DNA of 64,000 bases, taken from NCBI GenBank assembly GCA_040758635.1, contig JBFLVI010000007.1, positions 1-64,000 of the forward strand. The letters are read 5' to 3'. The notes under the pieces were generated by a model. The model was not told where the DNA came from and searched no databases. It worked only from the letters and a program-made list of their open reading frames with translations. Below are positions 8,424 to 14,852 of the stretch, in pieces; the first letter of the stretch is position 1; the number at the start of each line of letters is the position of its first letter. This DNA comes from Yes71-27 sp040758635 (GTDB lineage: Bacteria; Bacillota; Desulfotomaculia; Desulfotomaculales; Ammonificaceae). Made by a program: the position numbers and the translations under genes.

Positions 8424-8858
8424 TTGAAACAACTGGTCGTCCGTGAACTTTCCCTCCATTTTGGTGGGGTCGCTGCGCTTTTCAACGTAAGCCTGGAGGT
8501 AAATAAAGGGGAAATCCTGGCGGTAATCGGGCCGAACGGTGCAGGTAAAACCAGCCTGTTAAACTGCATCAACGGTCTTTACCGCCCGAGTTCGGGACGG
8601 ATCATCTTCAACGACTGCGATATCACGCGCTTTCCTCCGCACCGTCGGGCTAAACTCGGTATTTCCAGAACATTTCAGAACATTGAGCTTTTCAAGCGCC
8701 TGAGCGTGCTCGACAACATAATGCTCGGTCGGCACCTGCACATGCGGTCGGGGATTCTGGCCAGCGGCATGTACTGGGGTTGGGCGCAGCGCGAGGAAGT
8801 GGTGCATACCTACAAACTCCGGCCCGTCACAAAGCCGGTTGCCGCGGTGTTTACCTAA
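8424..8858 (+). pseudogene. Truncated LivG-like ABC transporter ATPase
   Basis: 144-residue open frame whose first ~133 residues match the branched-chain amino-acid ABC ATPase LivG: Walker A GPNGAGKTSLLN, the Q-loop region ISRTFQNIELFKRLSVLDNIMLGRH, then ...GWAQREEVVH. It ends before the LSGGQ signature, Walker B and H-loop, so it cannot be a working ATPase; full LivG is about 250-260 residues. No livHMFK partners are beside it. The last residues (after REEVVHTYKL) are unrelated. I read it as a 3'-deleted remnant. The start TTG 8424 is weakly supported. Confidence 0.75.
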
Positions 8859-8906
8859 TAAAGCAGAAAACGGGCAGCACCCGTCTGCCGTTGGGAGGGA
8901 ACCGGG

Positions 8907-9818
8907 ATGGGGGAAGTGGAACCGAGGGTCAGGTTCAGGTGGTGGGTTTTTCTTTTAATCGGTCTTTTAATCGGCGGGATTGTCGTTCCGGCGGCGATTT
9001 TTCTTTCCGGGCCGCGGCCCGGCGTTTACACGGGCGGGCAGGCGGTGATGTCGGAAGCGGCAAAAGAAGAACCCCTGATGGCGAAGGGGACGACGGCGCC
9101 GGGCGGCATGGGGACCGGCGGTGAGCGCCTGGTGGTCAGGCGCAAAACCCTGCGCCTAGAGGTGAAGGACGCGGGTGCCGCCTACGCTGCGGTGGAAAAG
9201 ATCGCCGATAAAAACGGCGGGTTCATCATCAGCGCCAGCCTTTCTTCTCCGGACGGGGGGCCGGTCTACCCGCTGAAGGCTGCGCCGGAAGCCGTCCGTG
9301 GGCCCCTTTCGGGCACGATTGTGCTGAAGGTCCCGGTACAGCGGTATGGGGCGGCAATTAAGGAGCTGAAGGGGCTTGGCAAACTCCGGTCCGAGGAGGA
9401 AACCGCGGAGGAGGTCACCGAGCGGCACATTGATTTGAACGCCCGGCTCCGGAACCTGAAGCGCCAGGAAGAGCGGTACCTCGAAATTCTTGATTCCGCC
9501 GTTAAGGTGGAGGAAATGCTCAAGGTGGAGGAGCAACTGGTGCGGATAAGGGGCGAGATCGAGTCGCTGCAAGCGCAGGTGGAATACCTGGAAAAGAGCG
9601 CCGCCATGGCGACGATCACCCTGGAACTCTCCGAGCCGGCCTCGGTGGCCATGCCGCTTATAGAGTGGGGCTTGGGGGATGCCTTCAAGACCGCCCTGCG
9701 GGGTTTTGTGGCGGTGGTCAATTTCTTCATCATTGCTGCGGGCACGCTTTTACCGCTGGCGATCGGCGGCCTTTTGGTCTGGCTGGTGGTTACGGCGCGC
9801 AGGAAACGGCGCGAATAA
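8907..9818 (+). CDS. DUF4349-domain membrane-anchored protein
   Basis: 303 residues with an N-terminal signal-anchor (about 12-32), a spacer, a DUF4349 region (RRKTLRLEVKDAGAAYAAVEKIA through the VPVQRYGAAIKELKGLG segment), a coiled coil (about 165-225) and a C-terminal transmembrane helix near residues 270-295 followed by RRKRRE. DUF4349 proteins are bacterial envelope proteins of unknown role, sometimes likened to anti-sigma factors. ATG 8907 has GGGAGGG upstream. moaA starts 19 bp after its end, so the two are probably one transcript. Confidence 0.82.
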   Translation: MGEVEPRVRFRWWVFLLIGLLIGGIVVPAAIFLSGPRPGVYTGGQAVMSEAAKEEPLMAKGTTAPGGMGTGGERLVVRRKTLRLEVKDAGAAYAAVEKIADKNGGFIISASLSSPDGGPVYPLKAAPEAVRGPLSGTIVLKVPVQRYGAAIKELKGLGKLRSEEETAEEVTERHIDLNARLRNLKRQEERYLEILDSAVKVEEMLKVEEQLVRIRGEIESLQAQVEYLEKSAAMATITLELSEPASVAMPLIEWGLGDAFKTALRGFVAVVNFFIIAAGTLLPLAIGGLLVWLVVTARRKRRE

Positions 9819-9837
9819 AGCAAGGAGGAACTCTGGT

Positions 9838-10803
9838 TTGCGGGACACGCACCAACGCGAAATAAACTACCTCCGGGTTTCGGTGACCGACCGGTGCAAC
9901 CTCCGGTGCCGCTACTGCTTGCCGCCCGAAGGCGTGTCGCTGTTACCGCACGGTGAAATCCTTCGGCTGGAAGAAATTGAAAGGGTCGTGCGGGCGGCGA
10001 CCTTGGTCGGGGTGAGGAAGGTGCGCCTGACCGGGGGCGAACCCCTGGTCCGCCAGGGTTTAGCGCGCCTGGTGAGCATGCTGGCGGAGATTCCGGAGAT
10101 CGACGACCTGGCGCTGACAACCAACGGAACGCTGCTCGCTTCCCGGGTCCGGGAGTTAAAGGGAGCGGGCCTGAAGCGGGTAAACGTCAGCCTGGACACT
10201 TTGCGGCCGGAGCGTTTTTCCTGGATCACGCGGGGCGGGGAACTCGGCGACGTCTTCCGGGGCATCGAGGCTGCGCTGGAATTTGCGCTACACCCGGTGA
10301 AACTCAACGCGGTGGTAATCGAGGGTTTCAACGCCGACGAGGTCGTTGACCTGGCGCGGCTCACGCTGGAACGGCCGTTGCACGTGCGCTTCATCGAGTT
10401 GATGCCTTTCGGCCCGGCCGGGGAGTGGGCGAAAACCGGTTTCGTTTCAACCGCGCAAGTCCGGGCGGAGCTCGAAGCCGCCTTCGGGACGTTGATAGAA
10501 GTGAGTAAACCCGCCGGAGGCGGCCCGGCGCGCTACTACCGCATCGCCGGAGCGGCCGGAACTATCGGTTTTATCAGCGGGGTGAGCGGGCACATCTGCT
10601 CCCGGTGCAACCGGCTGCGCCTGACGGCTGCCGGAAAACTGCGCACCTGCCTTTTCGGCACGGAAGAGGTGGAGTTCAAAGAGCCGCTGCGTTCGGGGGC
10701 TACGCTTGCCGAACTGGCGGAGTTGTTCGTCCAGGCGGTGCGGAAAAAAGCCGCGCGAAAAACAGCTCCCGGCGGCGAAGCAATGGTGAAAATCGGGGGG
10801 TAG
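9838..10803 (+). CDS. moaA: GTP 3',8-cyclase MoaA (molybdenum cofactor synthesis)
   Basis: 321-residue radical-SAM enzyme. CNLRCRYC holds the CxxxCxxC [4Fe-4S] site near residues 20-27, TGGEPLVR is the SAM-binding GGE motif, and a second cluster site is GHICSRCNRLRLTAAGKLRTC. The C-terminal MVKIGG retains the double glycine essential in MoaA. It converts GTP to 3',8-cH2GTP, the first step to molybdopterin, which fits the molybdo/tungsto-enzyme FdhA encoded 4 kb downstream. The start is TTG 9838, with AAGGAGG 9 nt upstream and REINYLRVSVTDRCN in the usual place; upstream in-frame codons overlap the DUF4349 gene and were rejected. Confidence 0.95.
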   Translation: MRDTHQREINYLRVSVTDRCNLRCRYCLPPEGVSLLPHGEILRLEEIERVVRAATLVGVRKVRLTGGEPLVRQGLARLVSMLAEIPEIDDLALTTNGTLLASRVRELKGAGLKRVNVSLDTLRPERFSWITRGGELGDVFRGIEAALEFALHPVKLNAVVIEGFNADEVVDLARLTLERPLHVRFIELMPFGPAGEWAKTGFVSTAQVRAELEAAFGTLIEVSKPAGGGPARYYRIAGAAGTIGFISGVSGHICSRCNRLRLTAAGKLRTCLFGTEEVEFKEPLRSGATLAELAELFVQAVRKKAARKTAPGGEAMVKIGG

Positions 10804-10828
10804 CAGGAGGCCGGCGGTCGGGCTTTAG

Positions 10829-10864
10829 TTCACGAACACCCCGGTTTGTGAATTATTCTCTTTT
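10829..10864. terminator. Bidirectional terminator between moaA and the SpoIID-like gene
   Basis: The 9-bp arms TTCACGAAC (10829-10837) and GTTTGTGAA (10844-10852), with one G-U pair, are followed by TTATTCTCTTTT. It sits between two convergent genes. Confidence 0.6.
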
Positions 10865-11836
10865 CTACCAGAGCTTGACTATATCCACGTTCTTGAAGTA
10901 GTAGCGAATGATTTCCTCCGCCTTTTTGCCCCGGCGGGCCATTTCCAGCGCGCCCCACTGGCTCATACCCACCCCATGCCCGAACCCTTTTCCTTCAAAA
11001 ATGACTCTGTCACCCTCGACGCGGGCGCTTGTAAGCAGGGTTGATTTCATCCGGGTGCTCCCCAGCGCCGTCCGCAGTTCACAGGCGTTTACTTCCGCGG
11101 TGCCGATGCGCAGGCGGGTGGCACGGCCCGACGGCCCTCTTTCGCTTACGGTGAGCGTATTGAAATCGCCAACCTGCCGGCCGAGCTTTTGAACCGCCTC
11201 ACGTACCTCCTGCTTGGTAAAAACCGCGTGCCAGCGTTGGAATTCCTTCGGGGCGGTCGGTCCTTCGCCCGACTTTACCACCTGGGTGTACGGCGGTTCA
11301 GGATGTTCGTAGTTCAAACCTTCCTTTGCGGTCGCGGTCATTCCCCCGGCGTGGGAGTGAAACCAGGCGTTGATATACCGGCCGTTATACGCCGCTACCT
11401 TGCCCCGTGTCGTCCGCACGGCCCAGCGGACGCGCTGGTTGATATTCTGGGGATTCCAGGCCTGCGCCTCCTCAAAGGCGGTGGAGATGTGGGCTTCCGG
11501 GTTAAGGTCTGACCGCTTGTGGGTTTCAACAAACTGCAGGGCGTAGGTGCGCGCCAGAATGGCCTGGGCGGCCAGCGCTTCGGCGGGAAACCAGTTCTTC
11601 ATTTCGCCCGCCACCGTTCCCATCACGTACTCCTCGAGGGGCATTTCCCTTACTGTGCGGGTTTCGGTTACGAAGACCTTGAGCCGCGGTTCTTTCCCCG
11701 GTCCGCGGCTGATTTCCCGGGGGATGTCGGGGCGCGGCACCGGCTTGCGGGCGCCTTCGGGTGCACATCCGGAGAAAAGCCCGGCAACCAGTGCGCCTGC
11801 CAGCAGCAGGGTGAGCCACCTGGACTTGATGCGCAT
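10865..11836 (-). CDS. SpoIID/LytB-domain lipoprotein
   Basis: 323 residues. An N-terminal lipoprotein signal (LLLAGALVAGLFSGC, lipobox Cys about residue 24) precedes the SpoIID/LytB domain: MPLEEYVMGTVAGEM, FPAEALAAQAILARTYAL, WFHSHAGG and GFGHGVGMSQWGA. SpoIID is a peptidoglycan lytic transglycosylase needed for engulfment in sporulation; paralogs act in other wall remodelling. The canonical spoIID neighbours are not here, so this may be a paralog. ATG 11836 has GGAGGA 6 nt upstream. It faces moaA tail to tail. Confidence 0.9.
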   Translation of the reverse strand: MRIKSRWLTLLLAGALVAGLFSGCAPEGARKPVPRPDIPREISRGPGKEPRLKVFVTETRTVREMPLEEYVMGTVAGEMKNWFPAEALAAQAILARTYALQFVETHKRSDLNPEAHISTAFEEAQAWNPQNINQRVRWAVRTTRGKVAAYNGRYINAWFHSHAGGMTATAKEGLNYEHPEPPYTQVVKSGEGPTAPKEFQRWHAVFTKQEVREAVQKLGRQVGDFNTLTVSERGPSGRATRLRIGTAEVNACELRTALGSTRMKSTLLTSARVEGDRVIFEGKGFGHGVGMSQWGALEMARRGKKAEEIIRYYFKNVDIVKLW

Positions 11837-12091
11837 AGCGATTCCTCCATCGGGACCGGCGAAACCGGCGTTTTGGCTCTGCCACGCCGGCGGGCGGCGG
11901 ATTTCCGGCCGGAGTTGCTTCCCGGCGACTGTGCGTTCCGGATCGGCGTGGGATAACTGTCCCCATATAGCTTCTCCCCCGGACGCCGGTTTTATAGCAG
12001 GGAAGGCCCGAAGTTTTCCGTGCCGCGGGAAAGGGATTTTGGCCGGAGAAAAAGAATAGATTGTAGGGATACTGGTGAAGGAGGCGTCTTC

Positions 12092-13072
12092 GTGCGGGTC
12101 GGGGTTTTGTGCGGCGGGTGGTCGGCGGAGCGGGAAATCTCCCTTAAATCAGGGGAGGCGGTGTACCGGGCGCTCCTGGAGAAGGGTTGGGATGCGGTGA
12201 AGGTTGACGTGGGGCCCGATGTGGTCGGGGAGTTGCGGGCGGCGCGGGTGGATGTCGCTTTCATCGCCCTGCACGGCAAGGGCGGTGAAGACGGGAGCAT
12301 CCAGGGGCTGTTAGAGATCATGGGCATCCCTTACACGGGTCCGGGGATTCTGGCCAGTGCGCTGGCGATGAACAAGGCGGCGACGAAGCGGATGCTGGTT
12401 GCGGAAGGGCTTCCTACTCCACCCTCCCTTACGCTGGAACAGGGGGCGGGAGACCTCCGGGCGCTGGCCGGGCGGGTGTTGCGGGAGATGTCGCTGCCGG
12501 TGGTGGTCAAGCCCGCGACGCAGGGTTCTTCCGTCGGGATGGAAATTGTGCGCGGGGAAGAGGGGCTGGAATCCGCGCTGGCCGGGGCCTTCCGGTACGA
12601 CCCGGTGGTGCTGGTAGAGAAGTTTATACCCGGCACGGAGGTAACGGCGGCCGTCCTGGGGAATGCGCGGCCGGTGGTTTTACCGCTGATCGAAATCGTT
12701 TCCGCGAAGGGGGTTTACGACTACGAGGCCAAGTACACGCCGGGGATGAGCGACCACCTGATCCCGCCCAGGCTTGCGGACGGCGTCCAGCGGCGGGTGG
12801 CGGAGATCGCGCTTGCCGCCTATAAACTTCTCGGTTGCCGGGGTTTCTCCCGGGTGGACTTCATCGTCGGGGAGGATTTGCAGCCTTACGTGCTCGAAGT
12901 AAACACGATCCCCGGGCTCACCGAAGTGAGCCTTTTCCCAGACGCGGCACGGGCGGCCGGCATTTCCTTCGGGGATCTGGTGGAGCGCCTCATCGCGCTG
13001 GCACTGGGAAAAGAAGAAGCGTGCCAGGAGAGTGTTGTAAAACAAATAAATTTCGGTAGAAAAATTACCTAA
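12092..13072 (+). CDS. ddl: D-alanine--D-alanine ligase
   Basis: 326-residue ATP-grasp ligase. It shows GGWSAEREISLKSG at the N-terminus, ALHGKGGEDGSIQGLLE, VKPATQGSSVGM, the catalytic-loop region and GFSRVDFIV...YVLEVNTIPGLTEVSLFP. It makes the D-Ala-D-Ala dipeptide for peptidoglycan. The start is GTG 12092, with AAGGAGG upstream and RVGVLCGG directly following. The last ~14 codons (ESVVKQINFGRKIT) lie in DNA homologous to the upstream flank of a repeat element (13029-13228; compare 49341-49515), so the natural C-terminus has been replaced or extended by repeat sequence. Confidence 0.95.
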   Translation: MRVGVLCGGWSAEREISLKSGEAVYRALLEKGWDAVKVDVGPDVVGELRAARVDVAFIALHGKGGEDGSIQGLLEIMGIPYTGPGILASALAMNKAATKRMLVAEGLPTPPSLTLEQGAGDLRALAGRVLREMSLPVVVKPATQGSSVGMEIVRGEEGLESALAGAFRYDPVVLVEKFIPGTEVTAAVLGNARPVVLPLIEIVSAKGVYDYEAKYTPGMSDHLIPPRLADGVQRRVAEIALAAYKLLGCRGFSRVDFIVGEDLQPYVLEVNTIPGLTEVSLFPDAARAAGISFGDLVERLIALALGKEEACQESVVKQINFGRKIT

Positions 13073-13105
13073 CGGCTTTCGGTGGTTAAACTTAGTAAAT
13101 ATCCT

Positions 13106-13228
13106 GGAGGCTGCGAAAAACAAGCATAGCGCGGAAGGCGAAGCCGGCCGGCGCGGAGCGTACATGGAGGTACGTGAGCACCGGACGGCGAGCCTGACAA
13201 AGCTAGGCGCAGTTTTGCAGCAGCCTCC
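13106..13228 (+). repeat. Structured repeat element, copy A (long hairpin)
   Basis: A 123-nt element predicted to fold as one long interrupted hairpin: helix 1 GGAGGCTGC/GCAGCCTCC, then AAAAC/GTTTT, GCATAGC/GCTAGGC, AGGC/GCCT, GCCGgCCGG/CCGGaCGGC and an apical CGTAC-atggag-GTACG. Copy B at 49393-49515 has the same length and about 90% identity; differences fall in pairs that keep base pairing. Homology extends upstream to 13029, inside the end of ddl. It sits between ddl and deoC, and its right end abuts the deoC ribosome-binding site. Confidence 0.85.
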
Positions 13229-13245
13229 TAGGGGGAGTGACGGGG

Positions 13246-13962
13246 TTGCAGCTGGTGCGGGAGGAGTTTTTGCGAATGATTGACCACACGCTGCTGCGCC
13301 CGGAGGCAACGCGCGGGGACGTCAAGCGGTTGTGCCGGGAGGCGGTTGCGTGCGGCTTCGGTGCCGTCTGTGTAAATCCGGCTTACGTACCGGTGGCGGC
13401 GCGGGAGTTGGCAGGTTCGCCGGTTAGAGTCTGTACGGTGGTCGGTTTCCCGCTCGGCGCCACGAGCACGGCGGCAAAGGTGGCAGAAGTGAAGTGCGCC
13501 GTAGCCGACGGGGCAGTTGAGTTCGACGTCGTACTGAATATCGGCGCGCTCAAGGACCGGGAGTTTACCTATTTGGAAAACGAGCTGGGCGAAGTCGTCG
13601 CGGCGGCCCGCGAAGCAGGGGGTGGCGCGCTGGTGAAGGTCATTCTCGAGACCGCCCTTTTGACCGGGGAGGAGAAGCTCCTGGGATGCCGCCTGGCGGT
13701 AGGCGGGGGGGCGGATTTCGTAAAGACTTCCACCGGGTTTGGCCCGGGCGGGGCAACGGCGGCCGACGTCCGGTTGCTGCGGAGCGCGGTGGGTACAAAA
13801 TTGGGGGTAAAGGCGGCGGGGGGAATTCGCGATTTGGCGACCGCGTTGGAGATGATTGCCGCCGGAGCGAGCCGCATCGGGACAAGCTCCGGGGTGAAAA
13901 TCTTCCAGGAGTGGGAAACAGGCGCGGCCGGAGCGGGAAGGGAAGGAGTGGAGCGAAATTGA
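13246..13962 (+). CDS. deoC: Deoxyribose-phosphate aldolase
   Basis: 238 residues of the DeoC family, a class I aldolase cleaving 2-deoxyribose-5-phosphate to glyceraldehyde-3-phosphate and acetaldehyde. Seen: MIDHTLLRPEAT, FGAVCVNPAYV, VVGFPLGA, EFDVVLNIGALK, the Schiff-base lysine in DFVKTSTGFGPGGA, and GVKAAGGIRDL. The start TTG 13246 was preferred over GTG 13237 because GGGGAG is then 8 nt upstream instead of abutting the codon. Its leader carries repeat element copy A. The final codons overlap a 24-residue membrane microprotein gene. Confidence 0.93.
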   Translation: MQLVREEFLRMIDHTLLRPEATRGDVKRLCREAVACGFGAVCVNPAYVPVAARELAGSPVRVCTVVGFPLGATSTAAKVAEVKCAVADGAVEFDVVLNIGALKDREFTYLENELGEVVAAAREAGGGALVKVILETALLTGEEKLLGCRLAVGGGADFVKTSTGFGPGGATAADVRLLRSAVGTKLGVKAAGGIRDLATALEMIAAGASRIGTSSGVKIFQEWETGAAGAGREGVERN

Positions 13963-14033
13963 ACTGGAAAACCTTGCTTTTGATTTTGCTGGTGGCGGTG
14001 CTGGCCGGGCTCTGGTACTTCTTATCCCCTTGA
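13959..14033 (+). CDS. 24-residue single-helix membrane microprotein
   Basis: TTG 13959 overlaps the deoC stop codon and has GGAAGGAG 10 nt upstream. The product is MNWKTLLLILLVAVLAG followed by LWYFLSP: a two-residue polar start, one lysine and one hydrophobic helix. A palindrome follows at 14048-14066. Small single-helix proteins often modulate membrane partners; no partner is evident. The ribosome-binding site and overlap favour translation but do not prove it. Confidence 0.4.
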   Translation: MNWKTLLLILLVAVLAGLWYFLSP

Positions 14034-14047
14034 GGCCCGCGCGGCAG

Positions 14048-14066
14048 GTGCTGAGGGCCTCAGCAC
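14048..14066 (+). terminator. Hairpin after deoC
   Basis: GTGCTGAG and CTCAGCAC flank a 3-nt loop, giving an 8-bp stem, followed by GGGATTTT. It is a plausible weak intrinsic terminator. Confidence 0.45.
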
Positions 14067-14077
14067 GGGATTTTAAC

Positions 14078-14130
14078 GCGGGTTGTCTTCCGGTCCGAAT
14101 TTGGGTATCATTTTTGGTAGGACAACCCGC
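14078..14130 (+). promoter_or_regulatory. Promoter inside an inverted repeat, upstream of the His-rich gene
   Basis: TTGTCT (14083-14088) and TATCAT (14106-14111) are 17 bp apart. They lie inside a perfect 10-bp inverted repeat, GCGGGTTGTC (14078-14087) and GACAACCCGC (14121-14130). The left arm overlaps the -35 and the right arm covers the expected transcription start, as expected for an operator bound by a dimeric or looping repressor. The repressor is not identified. Confidence 0.55.
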
Positions 14131-14172
14131 CGACGGACGGCGGTAAAACTTCTAAGTAAGGAGTGATGGTTG

Positions 14173-14403
14173 ATGCCTCATTGCCACTGCCATAGCGAAA
14201 AAGAAAAGCATTTCCACGAACACACCCATCCGGCGTACCGGCATTCGCACCCGCACCGGCACGGGAACTTAGTGCACGAGCACGAACACACCCACCCGGC
14301 GGTCACGCACAGCCACGAGCACGAGCACAGCGCGGCCGGGGAACACGGCGCCGTGCACAGCGACCACGACCACCACGAGGAAGAGCATACCCACCCGCAT
14401 TAA
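14173..14403 (+). CDS. Histidine-rich putative metal-binding protein
   Basis: 76 residues, more than a third histidine, in runs such as HCHCHSEKEKHFHEHTHP, HPHRHGN, HEHEHTHP and DHDHHEEEHTHPH; there are two cysteines near the N-terminus and no signal peptide. Its composition implies a cytosolic Ni, Zn or Co buffer like Hpn-type proteins; the Ni hydrogenase and selenium enzymes in the window would be consistent with nickel handling, but that is inference. ATG 14173 follows AAGGAGTGATG. It has its own promoter inside an inverted repeat and ends at a strong terminator, so it is a single-gene unit. Confidence 0.7.
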   Translation: MPHCHCHSEKEKHFHEHTHPAYRHSHPHRHGNLVHEHEHTHPAVTHSHEHEHSAAGEHGAVHSDHDHHEEEHTHPH

Positions 14404-14426
14404 CGCGCCTTCTTGTCGAGAAAAAA

Positions 14427-14460
14427 CCGCGCACTCGGGAAGAGTGGGCGGTTTTTTTTT
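14427..14460 (+). terminator. Intrinsic terminator after the His-rich gene
   Basis: CCGC-G-CACTC pairs with GAGTG-G-GCGG around a GGGAA loop and is followed by nine or more T. The preceding A run makes it bidirectional in form. Confidence 0.85.
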
Positions 14461-14596
14461 GGTACCTTCCGGTTACTGAAGCCCGGAAAACCGGAATGCA
14501 AAAGTTTTTTGTTCCCGCCTTACGGTTCCCTCTCAATCGAACCGGAAAACCTGCCGAATTTATTTAAAAGAAATTTGTCATTGGTAGGCTTAAAAG

Positions 14597-14625
14597 TTGT
14601 CAATTTCTATTGCTTTTATCAAAAT
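14597..14625 (+). promoter_or_regulatory. Candidate promoter of the fdh operon
   Basis: TTGTCA (14597-14602) and CAAAAT (14620-14625) are separated by 17 bp in the most AT-rich part of the gap. It would give a leader of about 220 nt containing the structure at 14698-14772. Confidence 0.45.
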
Positions 14626-14697
14626 TTTGTCGTAGAATTAGTTAAAATAGATGAATTTTATTCCTTGGAACCTAACGCATGACAAACTTTGATCTTT

Positions 14698-14772
14698 CTT
14701 CCGCAAAAGGCTTGGGATCCAGTCTCATCTGGTTGTTTCCTGGTGCGGCTGGCCCAAGAACAAAGGCGGAAG
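14698..14772 (+). promoter_or_regulatory. Predicted structured RNA leader ahead of fdhA
   Basis: Nested helices are visible: CTTCCGC (14698-14704) with GCGGAAG (14766-14772), CTTGGG (14711-14716) with CCCAAG (14753-14758), and an inner CCAG/CTGG hairpin (14719-14732). They are separated by purine-rich internal loops. It does not match a riboswitch consensus that I can recall with confidence; a Moco/Tuco-type sensor would suit the gene but is unproven. An AAAGGAGG follows at once. Confidence 0.4.
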
Positions 14773-14852
14773 CCAAAGGAGGTGTTTTTGCCCGGGAAGA
14801 AACGTAATCATACTGGCCGACATCCACTTTCGATACCGAAAGGAGGAAAGTT

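Larger units (their letters stand above)
14404..14852. other. Gene-free leader region of the formate dehydrogenase operon
   Basis: It holds a terminator (14427-14460), an AT-rich segment with a promoter candidate (14597-14625) and a predicted structured leader (14698-14772). No convincing gene was found. A TTG at 14788 behind AAAGGAGG could start a 25-codon leader peptide that ends inside fdhA. Confidence 0.6.
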
